Shown here: in pieces, positions 19,489 to 30,133 of the stretch | Layout of the letters: the number at the start of each line of letters is the position of its first letter | Position numbering within the stretch: position 1 is the stretch's first letter | Position numbers and translations under genes: made by a program | From: Neisseria weixii | GTDB taxonomy: Bacteria; Pseudomonadota; Gammaproteobacteria; Burkholderiales; Neisseriaceae | Direction of reading: 5' to 3' | Length of the DNA: 64,000 nt | NCBI RefSeq assembly: GCF_002327085.1 | Contig: NZ_CP023429.1 | Coordinates: 558,001 to 622,000, forward strand | Notes under the pieces: generated by a model | What the model saw: only the letters and a program-made list of their open reading frames with translations | Database searches by the model: none | What the model was told of the DNA's origin: nothing

Positions 19489-20430
19489 TTAAGCAGTCAA
19501 TGTGCCTTTGGTCGAAGGCATTTTACCGGTCATGCGCTCATCGTATTCTACTGCCATGCGCAGGGCGCGTCCGAAGGCTTTGAACACGGTTTCGGCTTGG
19601 TGGTGGGCGTTTTTGCCGCGCAGGTTATCGATGTGCAGCGTCATCATGCTGTGGTTTACCAAGCCGTGGAAGAATTCGCTGAATAAATCCACATCGAATC
19701 GGCCAATCATGGCTCGGGTAAATTCGATGTTGTATTCCAAACCCGGGCGGCCGGAGAGGTCGAGCACCACGCGGCTTAAGGCTTCGTCTAACGGCACATA
19801 GGCGTGGCCGTAGCGACGTATGCCCATTTTGTTGCCCAAGGCTTGTTTCAAGGCTTGACCTACGGTGATGCCGATGTCTTCAACGGTGTGGTGGTCGTCG
19901 ATATGTAAGTCGCCTTTGCACACGATATCCAAGTCAATTAAACCGTGGCGGGCGATTTGGTCGAGCATGTGGTCGAGAAACGGCACACCGGTATCGAAAC
20001 GGCCGATACCGCTGCCATCCAGATTGAGCTGTACGCTGATTTGGGTTTCGCTGGTGTTGCGGGTCACGCTGACATAGCGGCCTTCGGTGGCGATTTGTAC
20101 CACGCTGTTTTCAGACGGCATACCGCCTTGAATCAGGGTAAGGTTAGCGGTTTCTGCTGCCTGCTCTTGCGCCGCGGCTTTTTCTTTGTCTTTGCCGTGG
20201 TCGCGGTCAAGCCAGCCTTTGCGTTTGCTCATGCCTTGTTCTAATTTCTGTGCCAAGCTCGGGCGGATGCCGCGTGCTTTTTCATCGTCAACTTGTTCTT
20301 CCAAGCGGCGTTTGAGTTGGGACAGGGAGGCGGCGTTTTCATAACCGCATTGGCGCGCCAGCTTGGTAAGCGAACCGGCTTCTTCAATCAGTAAATACAG
20401 ATTGTCTAAATGGCGTTTGGTTTTATTCAT
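19489..20430 (-). CDS. hisB: Imidazoleglycerol-phosphate dehydratase with N-terminal extension
   Basis: HisB catalyses step seven of histidine synthesis. The dehydratase domain (about 115-313) carries the two metal-binding repeats, [11 protein letters not shown] and [12 protein letters not shown], and [18 protein letters not shown]. About 110 extra N-terminal residues precede it, with a helix-turn-helix-like stretch ([20 protein letters not shown]) and a charged, Ala/Glu-rich linker. Stand-alone HisB is usually about 195 residues; I recall the same extended form in N. meningitidis, so it is lineage-specific rather than an error. It lies 17 bases downstream of hisC. Confidence 0.94.
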   Translation of the reverse strand: MNKTKRHLDNLYLLIEEAGSLTKLARQCGYENAASLSQLKRRLEEQVDDEKARGIRPSLAQKLEQGMSKRKGWLDRDHGKDKEKAAAQEQAAETANLTLIQGGMPSENSVVQIATEGRYVSVTRNTSETQISVQLNLDGSGIGRFDTGVPFLDHMLDQIARHGLIDLDIVCKGDLHIDDHHTVEDIGITVGQALKQALGNKMGIRRYGHAYVPLDEALSRVVLDLSGRPGLEYNIEFTRAMIGRFDVDLFSEFFHGLVNHSMMTLHIDNLRGKNAHHQAETVFKAFGRALRMAVEYDERMTGKMPSTKGTLTA

Positions 20431-20447
20431 GGTGACAAGTCTCGTGT

Positions 20448-21524
20448 TTAAGCGTAAAGCTTGCGGATAATGTTTAAGACGGCATCATTTTGCTCGGGAG
20501 ATCCGATGGTCAGGCGGACGCATTGATCCAAGAGCGGATGGTTGCCGTGCAGCTTTTTTATCAGAATGTTGTTTTGTTTTAAAGTGTTAAATAATCCGAC
20601 CGCATCAGGTACGCGGACGGTAATGAAATTGGCTTCGCTCGGAAAGGCTTTCAGACGGCCTATGGTAGATAATTCGGCAAACATGCGTTCGCGTTCGGCT
20701 TTTAATTTTAACACATTGTCATTAATAATTTCAAAGTGTTGCATGGCAAATTTTGCCGTGGCCAAGCTTAATTGGTTCATGTTATAGGGTGGTAGGATTT
20801 TGGCCAATTCGTTCATGATGTTTGCGCTGCCGGCGGCGTAGCCGATACGGATACCGGCAAAACCGATTTTGCTGACAGTGCGCATCACCACCAAATTATC
20901 CATGCTGCCGGCTTGCGGCAGGAAACTGTCGCCGCTGAACGCGCCATAGGCTTCGTCCACCACCACAATACCTTTTGCTGCACGAATCACTGCTTCGACT
21001 TCTTCGCGTGTAAAATGCACGCCGGTCGGATTATTGGGGTAGGCGATAAAGGTCAGCGCGGGATTGTGTGCTTCAATGGCAGCTAAAACGGCCGCTAAAT
21101 CAAGCGTGAAATCGTTATTCAGCGGCACGCCGACATAATTCATGCCGAACAAAGCTGCATTTTGCTTATACATCACAAAGCCCGGTTCCACCGCCAGCAT
21201 GGTTGCGCCGGGTTTGGCCAATAGTAGGGTAATGAATTGAATTAATTCGTCCGAACCATTGCCCAAAGCGACACTTGCTGCTTCAGGAATGGCAAAAGCT
21301 TCACGCAACGCTTCCTGCAAGCCGCTGGCGGCAGGATTGGGATAGAGATGTACATCGGCCTGAGCCAACAGCGCCGTCCATTCGTTTAACAGCTCAGGCG
21401 GACCGGCAAACGGGTGATACGGGCTTTCCATCGCATCCAATTTGATAAAGCCTTCGGGCAGGTCGGCGACGTGATAAGCGGTCATGGCTTTCACGTCATC
21501 GCGGATAAAATCAAGCGTAGACAT
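20448..21524 (-). CDS. hisC: Histidinol-phosphate aminotransferase
   Basis: This 358-residue PLP-dependent class I/II aminotransferase converts imidazole acetol phosphate to histidinol phosphate. The Schiff-base lysine is in [14 protein letters not shown], with substrate and cofactor residues in [12 protein letters not shown] and [11 protein letters not shown]. It is the first gene of a two-gene hisC-hisB unit; the rest of the pathway is not in the window. Confidence 0.94.
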   Translation of the reverse strand: MSTLDFIRDDVKAMTAYHVADLPEGFIKLDAMESPYHPFAGPPELLNEWTALLAQADVHLYPNPAASGLQEALREAFAIPEAASVALGNGSDELIQFITLLLAKPGATMLAVEPGFVMYKQNAALFGMNYVGVPLNNDFTLDLAAVLAAIEAHNPALTFIAYPNNPTGVHFTREEVEAVIRAAKGIVVVDEAYGAFSGDSFLPQAGSMDNLVVMRTVSKIGFAGIRIGYAAGSANIMNELAKILPPYNMNQLSLATAKFAMQHFEIINDNVLKLKAERERMFAELSTIGRLKAFPSEANFITVRVPDAVGLFNTLKQNNILIKKLHGNHPLLDQCVRLTIGSPEQNDAVLNIIRKLYA

Positions 21525-21753
21525 GGCGGTTCCTTAAATTGATATGCTGATTGGCAGGTATTTAGTTTTCGCAGGTTTTATTGATAATGCAAATGCAACA
21601 TGCTGTGTTATCAATGCGGCGATGCGCGCAAAGAATTGTAATGTAACATAAAAAGCGCATAAAAACAGCTATTTTGACGACAATATTTTTTCAGACGGCT
21701 TATAATGTTCAATAAATAGCGAAAGCTGATAAACAAATTTCAGGGGGAATGCA

Positions 21754-22320
21754 ATGAAATGGATACCACTATTGATTACGGCATTGGCCGTCAGTGCCTG
21801 CCACGCACCCAACCAAAATACGCAAGCCAATAACCTCCCTGCAAACCAAGCGCAACATCAAGCCTTTGATTTGGTTGAAAAAGGAAAGGATGCTTATGAA
21901 GCGCAACATTATGTCGAAGCCATGACTTATTTCACCCAAGCTTCCGCCGCCGGACACATGAGTGCACCGCGTTACATCGGCATCATGTATTTAAACGGCT
22001 ACGGCGTAAAGAAAAACGTCCGCCGCGCCGTGGCCGAATTCAGTAAAGCCGCCCAATGGGGTGATGCGACCGGCCAATTCTGGCTAGGTTATTGTTACGA
22101 ACAAGGCATTGGTGTCACGCAAAACCGTGAACAAGCCTTAAAATGGTATGAACTTTCTGCCCGCCAAGGCGACACTTATTCGGCTTCTGCCATGACTGCT
22201 TTGGGCCGTATGTCGGAAAGCGAAGATTTGCAGGAAGCCATTGAATGGTATCAAAAATCTGCCGCAGTCGGTGATAAAGAATCGCGTGTGGCTTTGAAGC
22301 GTTTGAATGTTGGACTGTGA
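21754..22320 (+). CDS. Sel1-like repeat lipoprotein
   Basis: The 188-residue protein has a lipoprotein signal ending AVSAC (Cys16) and three to four Sel1-like repeats of about 36 residues, such as GDATGQFWLGYCYEQGIGV and the preceding APRYIGIMYLNGYGV. Such alpha-solenoid repeats mediate protein-protein contacts, often in envelope processes. RBS AGGGGG lies seven bases before the ATG. A specific partner cannot be inferred. Confidence 0.88.
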   Translation: MKWIPLLITALAVSACHAPNQNTQANNLPANQAQHQAFDLVEKGKDAYEAQHYVEAMTYFTQASAAGHMSAPRYIGIMYLNGYGVKKNVRRAVAEFSKAAQWGDATGQFWLGYCYEQGIGVTQNREQALKWYELSARQGDTYSASAMTALGRMSESEDLQEAIEWYQKSAAVGDKESRVALKRLNVGL

Positions 22321-22411
22321 TGATTGATGAATGCGTATGCAAATACGATGAATTACTTTATTAATTTTTCATATATTTAAGGTAAAATTGCCAACCATTA
22401 ACAAAAGTAAT

Positions 22412-22449
22412 AAAAGCCGTCTGAATATTAATATTTCAGACGGCTTTTT
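22412..22449. terminator. DUS-like inverted repeat
   Basis: AAAAGCCGTCTGAATATT pairs with AATATTTCAGACGGCTTTT. It lies between the convergent Sel1 gene and the HmuS remnant. The DUS here reads AAGCCGTCTGAA, a one-base variant of the local dialect. Confidence 0.75.
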
Positions 22450-22450
22450 A

Positions 22451-22987
22451 TTATACACGGAAGTACAAACCTGTTTCATCGTGGATGCGTCGTATGGGCC
22501 AATGATAAAGCCGTTGCAGCAAATTTTCGCGCCTCACGTCTTGCGGTGTGCTGGTGGCGATGATTTTTCCCTAATTCATTTTTTGCAGCGCGGTGCCGAA
22601 TTCATCGTAAAACTGAATTGAGCGCGAAACCTTATCGCCGTCGCGGTTGGTCACCGCCAAAACATGTTGCCAACGCGCAGGAAAAATCCGTAAATCGATG
22701 CCGCCGATATTGAGCGCGATGCCCGAAGTCGGCGCCAAGCTGACATTTTCATACACGCCTTGTTTTTCATGCACGCACACATCATTGCGCACCACACATT
22801 GCACTTCGCCCAAAGCGTGAAGCTTGAGTACCACGTCACGGATGTTGCTGCCCAAATACACGCTTTGAGGCGCATCGGCCATTAATGCGCCTTCGCTGAC
22901 GCCCAAATCCGCCGCACCTTCACGTGGAAAATACATGCCCTTGCGGGCGGCTTTGTTGGCTTGATATTGTTGCCAGAGATTATTCAT
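22451..22987 (-). pseudogene. Truncated haem-degrading factor (HmuS/HemS/ChuS N-terminal half)
   Basis: The 138-residue frame (stop at 22571) matches the first repeat of the HmuS family: a helical start, GEVQCVVRNDVCVHEKQGVYENV, and SIQFYDEFGTALQKM. Intact members are about 340-350 residues with two such repeats, so more than half is missing. The same frame continues after the stop for 38 residues to 22451, but that tail does not look like HmuS. A 142-bp MITE-like element lies 17 bases upstream. It is probably a remnant of a haem-uptake locus; the two-domain enzyme cannot be made. Confidence 0.8.
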
Positions 22988-23003
22988 GATGAACTCCTTG
23001 TGT

Positions 23004-23145
23004 GAGACCTTTGCAAAATCCCTATCTTTGGCGCATTTCTTCGTTGTGCGCTGCTCGAAAGCTTAGCCTTTTTATGATATGTCTTCGCTTTCTGCGCTGC
23101 TACAACTTTGAACTGTACTCAAATCTAGGGTTTTGCAAAGGTCTC
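23004..23145. mobile_element. MITE-like element, copy 2
   Basis: The element has the same termini (GAGACCTTTGCAAAA, here extended by CCCTA on both sides) and interior as the element at 9379-9521. It sits between the HmuS remnant and phoH, where it may displace the original promoter. Confidence 0.8.
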
Positions 23146-23324
23146 TATGTTAATTTTTCAGACGGCTTATCGGTAATTTAAAGTATAAATGATAATGAAT
23201 TGTATTTTATTTTTATCGGTATTGCCAAATTTATCATGAAAAAAACACCGCCGCGCATTGAATTTTTGCCCACTAAGCCTTATAACAATGAAACAGAAAT
23301 TATTTGATTGGAAAAAGAAAAAAC

Positions 23325-24299
23325 ATGAGCCATACCGTTCATCTGCAATTTGAAGACATCGACAATACCGTGCTGCAACGCCTGTGCGGCGCGCTCGACG
23401 GCAATTTGGACACCTTGGCCAAGGCTTTGGATATCGAAATCAGCCGCCGTTTCGAACATTTCACCTTTATGGGCGAACTCGCCCATGCAGGTCGCCGTGC
23501 GCTGCTGGCTTTGGCCGAAACCGCCGAAAAAGGCGAATTGGATGATCATGTGATTCAGTTGGCAGCCATCGAAGCGAAAACCGCCGATGAAAAACATGAA
23601 GAAAAACACCGCGATCACCAATACTATTTCCGCACCAAACGCGGCAGCATCGGCGGGCGCACGCCGCGTCAAAACGGTTACATTCGCGCCTTGCTCAATT
23701 ACGACGTCGTGTTCGGCTTAGGCCCGGCCGGTACCGGTAAAACCTATTTGGCCGTGGCCGCAGCGGTGGACGCGATGGAAAAACACCAAATCGAGCGCAT
23801 TGTGTTGGTGCGTCCGGCGGTGGAAGCGGGCGAGAAACTCGGTTTCCTGCCGGGTGATTTGGCACAAAAAGTCGATCCTTACCTGCGCCCTTTGTATGAC
23901 GCGCTGTATGATTTGATGGGCTTCGACAAAGTCACCAAGCTGATGGATAAAGGCTTGATTGAAATTGCCCCGCTGGCCTATATGCGCGGCCGCACACTGA
24001 ATGGCGCGTATGTAATTTTGGACGAAGCGCAAAACACCACGCCCGAGCAGATGAAAATGTTCCTGACGCGTATCGGTTTCGGTGCCAAAGCTGTGATTAC
24101 CGGCGACATCAGCCAAATCGACCTGCCGCGCAACATCAAATCCGGCTTGAAGGACGCGCGAGAAAAACTCTCCAACGTGGAAGGCCTTTATTTCCACACC
24201 TTCACCAGCGAAGACGTGGTACGCCATCCTTTGGTGCAGAAAATCGTTGAAGCTTATGAGGAAGCGGAAGAAGCTGAAGAGGGCAAACGCGTTGAATAA
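23325..24299 (+). CDS. PhoH family P-loop ATPase
   Basis: The 324-residue protein (from ATG 23325; an upstream TTG frame is rejected) has the PhoH ATPase core: Walker [12 protein letters not shown], Walker [10 protein letters not shown], and the conserved [11 protein letters not shown]. Members with this architecture (PhoH/YbeZ) act in RNA metabolism and ribosome maturation, commonly next to ybeY, which is not adjacent here. The N-terminal about 115 residues resemble the single-stranded nucleic-acid-binding extension of YbeZ. Confidence 0.92.
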   Translation: MSHTVHLQFEDIDNTVLQRLCGALDGNLDTLAKALDIEISRRFEHFTFMGELAHAGRRALLALAETAEKGELDDHVIQLAAIEAKTADEKHEEKHRDHQYYFRTKRGSIGGRTPRQNGYIRALLNYDVVFGLGPAGTGKTYLAVAAAVDAMEKHQIERIVLVRPAVEAGEKLGFLPGDLAQKVDPYLRPLYDALYDLMGFDKVTKLMDKGLIEIAPLAYMRGRTLNGAYVILDEAQNTTPEQMKMFLTRIGFGAKAVITGDISQIDLPRNIKSGLKDAREKLSNVEGLYFHTFTSEDVVRHPLVQKIVEAYEEAEEAEEGKRVE

Positions 24300-24331
24300 T
24301 TGATGCTTTGTATTTGAAGCAGGTGAAACAC

Positions 24332-24366
24332 AGGCCGTCTGAAACCCATGTTTTCAGACGGCCTTT
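24332..24366. terminator. DUS inverted-repeat terminator of phoH
   Basis: AGGCCGTCTGAAA pairs with TTTTCAGACGGCCT and is followed by TTTT. It lies between convergent genes. Confidence 0.8.
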
Positions 24367-24399
24367 TTATTGAATGTTACTTTGATCAATCAATTGAAT

Positions 24400-25039
24400 T
24401 TACGCTTCAAGCAATGCCCAAATATCTTCTTTTTCCAAAATGCCGGTGCGTTTGAGCGTGACGCTTTTAATCATGGCGGTGGCGGGTTGTTCGGTCGGCA
24501 AAGGTTTTTGTGCCAACAGCAAGCCAAAGCCATTTAAAAATTCTAAAGCTTTTTCTGCCCAGACTTTGCCGCTGCGGTCGCTGTTGGGGCGTTTCAACAA
24601 TGGCGGGCGCAGGATGCTGGTGTATTCAAAATCCAGCGCGCTAACGGCTTGTTCCAATTCACCTTTCATGCGCATGTAAAACGATTTAGAGTTAGGATTG
24701 GCCATGCCGGCGGAAACCAGCACATAATGCGCCACGCCGTTTTGTCGGGCGGCTTGGGCGAATTGGTATTGGTAGGTGAAATCGATTTGGTATTGCTTCG
24801 CTTGGCTGCCGGCTTGTTTGATGGTGGTGCCCAGGCAGCTGAACAATACGTCGCCCGTGACTTTATCCTGCCAAGTGTGGTTTGTCAAAGTCGATGATTT
24901 CGACCGTGAGTTGAGGGTGGGTAAAATCCAGCGGTTTGCGCATGAATACGGTGACTTGGCCAACATCAGGATGTTGCAGCAATTGTTGGGTAAGGGGCTT
25001 GCCGGTCGCGCCGGTTGCGCCGATGATCAGGGCTTTCAT
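24400..25039 (-). CDS. NAD(P)-binding Rossmann protein (HTATIP2/NmrA-like), frameshifted as sequenced
   Basis: The ATG at 25039 begins MKALIIGATGATGKPLTQQL, a classic GxxGxxG dinucleotide fold. That frame runs to VEIIDFDKPHLAG and stops. The matching continuation TWQDKVTGDVLFSCLGTT, the active-site-like YVLVSAGMANPNSKSFYMR and the C-terminus are in another frame, down to 24400. The break lies in the CA-rich stretch near 24872-24892 and fits loss of one CA dinucleotide (or one gained base). The intact protein would be about 213 residues. The family is oxidoreductase-like; the substrate is unknown. Confidence 0.75.
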
Positions 25040-25246
25040 GTGCTTTCCTTAGTGGTTTTCACGGCATAGCTGAATCAAAATGAGGGAAAATCAAAGAGGC
25101 AGCAGGCCGTCTGAACAGGTTGGTGTTGGTCATTGTCGCATAAAAATCGGTCAGAGCGCATTCAGGCCGTCTGAAAACGCTATCTTGATTGTTCAGACGG
25201 CCTGTTTGCGCGTATAGTAGGCATTATTTGATTTTGAAAACTTATC

Positions 25247-25818
25247 ATGACTTTTACCACGATTTTAAGTATTGCGTTGGGCATAGGCTTGGCGGCGAGT
25301 TCGGGCTTTCGTGTATTTTTGCCGCTGTTTGCCCTGAGTTTGTCGGCTTATTTCGGGCTGTGGCCGATTAATGAAAGTTTTGAATGGCTGGCTTCCACGC
25401 CTGCGCTGATTATTTTGGGTGTGGCAACAGTGGTCGAAATCGGCGCTTATCTGATTCCATTTATCGATAATTTGTTGGATACCTTGGCCGTGCCGCTGGC
25501 CGGTTTGGCGGGGACGGCGGTGATGGCTTCTACTACGGCAGACTTAAGTCCTGCGGTGACTTGGACATTGGCCATTATTGCAGGGGTGGTGCGGCTGCGG
25601 CGATTAAAGGCGTGAACGCGACTACGCGTGCGGCGAGTACGGCGGCCACCGCTGGCTTGGCTAATCCGGTGGTGTCGGTAGCAGAAACCGGTATCGCAAC
25701 GGTGATGGCGGTATTGAGTTTGTTTGTGCCGTTTTTGGCGGTGGCGGTGTTGTTGCTGATTGGCTTTTGGCTGTGGCGCAAATACCGTCAGTATCGCCAG
25801 CGGGTGCAAACGGTTTGA
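25247..25818 (+). CDS. DUF4126 membrane protein, frameshifted as sequenced
   Basis: The first frame (25247-25615) encodes IALGIGLAASSGFRVFLPLF and VEIGAYLIPFIDNLLDTLAVP, characteristic of DUF4126. It stops prematurely, while AAAAIKGVNATTRAASTAAT and the final helices follow in the next frame to 25818. Adding one G to GGGG at 25583-25586 restores a single protein of about 190 residues. The family is a small multi-helix membrane protein of unknown function. Confidence 0.78.
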
Positions 25819-25830
25819 TGGATATTGAAC

Positions 25831-25862
25831 AGGCCGTCTGAAAGTTAATCTTTCAGACGGCC
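25831..25862. terminator. DUS inverted repeat after the DUF4126 gene
   Basis: AGGCCGTCTGAAAG pairs with CTTTCAGACGGCC, 12 bases beyond the stop. Confidence 0.75.
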
Positions 25863-25877
25863 CGATACCTTTGCCAA

Positions 25878-26066
25878 AACTCCTTCAAAAGCCAGCACAC
25901 AAAACCGACGTCATTCCCGCCCAGGCGGGAATCCATTTTTGAATATAGCAAACTATTGAATAAAATAGGTTTCTGAAGTTTTAGATGGATTCCCGCCTGC
26001 GCAGGAATGACGGCTTTTTGGTTTTGTTGGTGTGTTGGTGGTTTATGAGCTTTTGCAAAGGTCTCG
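25878..26066. repeat. Neisserial mosaic repeat (NIME-like) with two dRS3 units
   Basis: dRS3-type 20-mers ATTCCC-N8-GGGAAT at 25913-25932 and a one-mismatch copy at 25989-26008 flank a 56-base AT-rich core. A tail ending in TTTTGCAAAGGTCTC (26052-26066) matches one terminus of the MITE-like element. The whole arrangement recurs at about 37560-37742. Confidence 0.8.
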
Positions 26067-26084
26067 GCCTTTTATTAATGATAA

Positions 26085-26119
26085 ACAAAGCCGCAGATGA
26101 TGATCATCTGCGGCTTTGT
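26085..26119. terminator. Intrinsic terminator of rpoD
   Basis: ACAAAGCCGCAGATGATGATCATCTGCGGCTTTGT is a perfect stem with minimal loop, 12 bases past the rpoD stop. Confidence 0.88.
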
Positions 26120-26130
26120 GGATTCAAGCA

Positions 26131-28067
26131 TTACTGCTTGTTGTCTTCGCTGTCTAAGAAGCTCTTCAGGCGGTCGCTGCGGGTTGGATGGCGCAGTTTG
26201 CGCAGGGCTTTGGCTTCGATTTGGCGGATACGCTCGCGCGTGACGTCAAATTGTTTGCCGACTTCTTCCAGCGTGTGATCCGTATTCATGTCGATACCGA
26301 AGCGCATACGCAATACTTTGGCTTCGCGCGGGGTCAGGCTTTCCAGCACTTCTTTGGTTACTTCGTGCAGGCTGGAGTACATGGCGGCATCAGCCGGTGC
26401 CACGTTGTTGGCATCTTCAATGAAATCGCCCAAGTGTGAATCATCATCGTCGCCGATCGGGGTTTCCATCGAAATCGGTTCTTTGGCGATTTTCATGATT
26501 TTGCGGATTTTGTCCTCCGGCATTTCCATCAGCTCGGCCAATTTAGCTGAATCCGGTTCTTCACCGGTTTCTTGCAAGTATTGGCGCGAAATGCGGTTCA
26601 TCTTGTTGATGGTTTCAATCATGTGTACCGGAATACGGATGGTACGTGCCTGGTCGGCAATAGAACGGGTAATCGCCTGACGAATCCACCAAGTAGCGTA
26701 AGTCGAGAATTTGTAGCCGCGGCGGTATTCGAATTTATCCACCGCTTTCATCAGGCCGATGTTGCCTTCCTGAATCAAATCAAGGAACTGTAAGCCGCGG
26801 TTAGTGTATTTTTTGGCAATCGAAATCACCAGACGCAAGTTGGCCTGAATCATTTCCTGCTTGGCTGCCGCGGTTTCGCGCTCGCTGGCAGCCATGTTTT
26901 TATTAATTTCTTTCAGTTCTTCAATCGAGATTTGCGTTTCTTTTTGCATATCGGAAAGCGCGGTTTGTTTCTCGATGATAGCGTGGCGGAAGCGGTCGAG
27001 TGCATCGCTCCATACGCGGCCTTTGCCAACTTCTTCTTCCACCCAGTTTAAATCGGTGATATTCGTCAGGAAGTTGTTGATGAAGTATTCGCGGTCCATG
27101 TGTACGCGGTCTAAGCAGATGTCGCGGATTTCTCGCTCAAGCTTGCGGATTTGGTCGACGCGGCCGCGCAGGTTGTTGCTCAGGTTTTCAATTTGACGGG
27201 TTGAGAAGCGCACTTCCAACAATTTGTTGGCGATGGCGTCACGGTGGGTCAAATAGGCCGGATGCTGGCTGTGATGCTTGGCCAATTGCGCGGTCATTTC
27301 GGCATAATCGACTTCGATTTGGGCAAAATGATCCAAGACTTTTTGCTTCAGCTCTTCCAAGTTGGCAGCGGTCATGCTTTCGGCATCGGCTGCGCTGTCA
27401 TCATCGTTGTCGTCTTCGTCGTCATCATCATCGCTGCTTGCGGTGTCGTCGGAAGCATTGCTTTCCAAATGACCCAAGCCCAATTCGTTCAGTAATACTT
27501 CATTCGGGTCGATAATGGCTTCAACCACTTCGTCGACGCGGATTTCATCATTACGGATTTGATCTATCAAGGCCAAGATTTCTGCGACCGAACCCGGACA
27601 GGCAGAAATGGCTTGTACCATGTTTTTAAATGCATTTTCGATTTTTTCGCAATGATGATTTCGTCTTCGCGCGTCAGCAGGTCAACCTGCCCCATCTCGC
27701 GCATGTACATACGCACAGGGTCGGTGGTGCGGCCGAACTCGGAATCTGCGCTGGAGAGCGCCGCTTCGGCTTCTTCAACGGCATCATCATCGGTAATGGT
27801 AGCGGCATTATCGCTGAGCAGAATGTCTTCGGCATCGGGTGCTTGTTCGGTAACTTGGATGCCTAAGCCGGTAATCATACTGACGATGTTGTCGATTTGG
27901 TCGGCATCAGACATATCGTCCGGCAGGGCATCGTTGATTTCCGCATAGGTGATGTAGCCGCGCTCTTTACCCATGATGATGAGCTGTCGCAGACGAGTAC
28001 GTTGCTCTTCTACGGTTAACGGACGGTTATCATCTTGATCTTGGTATTCTTCGTGATTTTTAGACAT
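26131..28067 (-). CDS. rpoD: RNA polymerase primary sigma factor (sigma-70), frameshifted as sequenced
   Basis: ATG 28067 starts [20 protein letters not shown]. Region 1.1 leads to [22 protein letters not shown] (region 1.2), where the frame breaks. The rest continues in the next frame: region 2 ([19 protein letters not shown]), region 3 and region 4 ([20 protein letters not shown]), ending at 26131. Adding one A to the run AAAAAA (T6 on the plus strand at 27652-27657) rejoins IIIAKK to [13 protein letters not shown] and gives about 645 residues. As the essential housekeeping sigma it should be intact. It is last in rpsU-yqeY-dnaG-rpoD, with a spaced DUS pair between dnaG and rpoD. Confidence 0.95.
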
Positions 28068-28256
28068 AGATATCTCGTTGTTTAGTGAAAAATGCCAACG
28101 GTTTGCCGCAAGGCCGGCACCTGAGGGCGGAGCAGCGCATATCATCGGGATATTCACGCTGAGGCCGTCTGAAACTTTAAGAAAACGGGCGTTCTGCGCT
28201 TAATTGGTTCGCAGCATGGGACAATGTTTTCAGACGGCCTAAGAAGGAATTCAGAG

Positions 28257-30043
28257 TTAATTTGCTTTTGACATCAATAAGGATACCAAAAGTTTCTTTT
28301 CATAATCATTCAAACCATTTTGCAGGTTTTTTTGTTTGAGTGATTCAATTTGGCTGTATTTTAACTCATTTAACAGCTTTTTCATGCCAATTTTGAAATT
28401 CTCGCATTCGGCTTGGTAGGCTTCTTCGTTGTCTTCCGCCACTTCGTCATCGGCATGACGGGTTGATTGGAAGATTTGGTTCAACGCGGCTTCATAGGGG
28501 AGCCGCGCATATGCTCTAAAATCTGTGCGCTGCTGGGCGGCTGGGCAAAGCTTTTGATGGTCTCGGCTAGGTTGGCTAAGCAGGCAAAATCGCCTTCCAG
28601 CGGGAGATATTCCGGCAAGTCTATATATGAAGCCCAATTCGGATTTATCAAGACGCTGCGGATTTGTCGTTGCACCAAAGTGAGCATCACCGGTCGCTTG
28701 AGGGTTTCTTGCGGCAGTTTGTAGCTTTTTTGCTTCACATGGCGCTTGGGCGATTCTTGGCCGAGCAGTTGCGCCAAATTGGCCGGATCGATGCCGACCA
28801 ATTCACTGAGTGTCTGTTTCAATAAAAAGTTCAGCGCGGGCGCGGTGATTTGCGCCAACAGCGGCGAGGCGGTTTTCACCAATTCCGCTTTTCCTTCCTG
28901 CGTATTCAGGTTGAGGCCGTCTGAAAGATGTTGCCAAAAATATTCCGACAAAGGTTTGCTTTGATGGAGCAGGGCATCTTCAAATTGGGTTTTGCCAAAC
29001 GCGCGGATGTAGCTGTCGGGGTCGTGTTCTTCGGGCAGAAACAGAAAATGCAGCGATTTATCGTCTTTCAACTGCGGCAGGGCATTTTCCAGTGCGCGCC
29101 ATGCGGCTTTTTTACCGGCGGCATCGCCGTCGAAGCAGAAATAAATGCTGTCGGCCTGCCGCATCAAGATTTTTACATGGTCGGCGGTGGTGGAGGTGCC
29201 GAGCGATGCTACGCCGTAGCCGATGCCGAATTGCGCCAAAGCGACCACGTCCATATAACCTTCGACGACCAGGATTCGGCCGGCATCTTTAATCGCCGCG
29301 CGGCCTTCGTATAAGCCGTAAAGGTTGCGGCCTTTGTCGAACAAAGGTGTATCGGGCGAATTGAGGTATTTCGGTTTGGAATCGTCCAACACGCGCGCGC
29401 CGAAGCCGATAACCTGACCGCGTTGGTCGCGAATCGGAAACATAATGCGGTGGCGGAAACGGTCGTAATGCTTGCCTTCGTTGTCGATGACCATGCCGCT
29501 GTCGACCAAGGCGGTATTGGGGTAGGGTTGGAATACTTGCGCCAGCGGCTGCCAGCCGTCGGGCGCGTAGCCCAAGCCATAGTGGGCGATGATTTCTGCA
29601 CTCAAACCGCGTCCGGCCAGATAATCCTGCGCCGTTTTTTGAAATTTAAGCTGCTGCGCGTAAAACGAAGCGGCGGAAGCGGTGGTTTCTTCTAAGGTTT
29701 GCTGCTTTTTCTTGCGCTCGGCACGCACTTCGGGGTTGTCGTTTTGCCCGCGCACTTTCGGCACGGCCATGCCCACCCGGTCGGCCAGATATTGTACCGC
29801 TTCGGTAAACGACAAGCCCTGATATTCCATGATAAAACCGATGGCCGAACCGTGCGCCCCGCAGCCGAAGCAATGGTAAAACTGCTTGCTCGGACTCACT
29901 GAAAACGACGGCGATTTTTCTTTGTGAAACGGACAGCACGCCATATAGTTGGCCCCGCCTTTTTTGAGCGGCACCTGCTCGTCGATAATATCTACGATAT
30001 CGACTTTGGCGAGAAGTTCGTCTATGAAATCGGAAGGTATCAT
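28257..30043 (-). CDS. dnaG: DNA primase, frameshifted as sequenced
   Basis: DnaG makes RNA primers for replication. Visible in order are the CHC2 zinc finger (CCPFHKEKSPSFS then FHCFGCG-like FYHCFGCG), the RNA-polymerase core, TOPRIM with LVVEGYMDVVAL and FCFDGDAAGKKAAWRAL, and a DnaB-binding C-terminal domain. The frame breaks after ILEHMRGSP; PYEAALNQIFQSTRH and the last 85 residues are in the next frame to 28257. One extra C in the CCCC run (G4 on plus at 28497-28500) repairs it to about 595 residues. I prefer ATG 30043 over TTG 30061. It is essential, so error or slippage is more likely than loss. Confidence 0.93.
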
Positions 30044-30133
30044 GGGGCGGTTAATGCGCAAGCAGCTTAATAGGTTTGATTAGGGGGTATGAGGCCATCT
30101 GAAAAAATTCAGATGGCCTCATACCTTTGATTT

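Noticed and set aside
23004..23145. Small RNA gene suggested by the conserved 142-bp interior
   Set aside because: Matching inverted ends in two unrelated intergenic sites fit a mobile element better; no promoter or terminator is evident.
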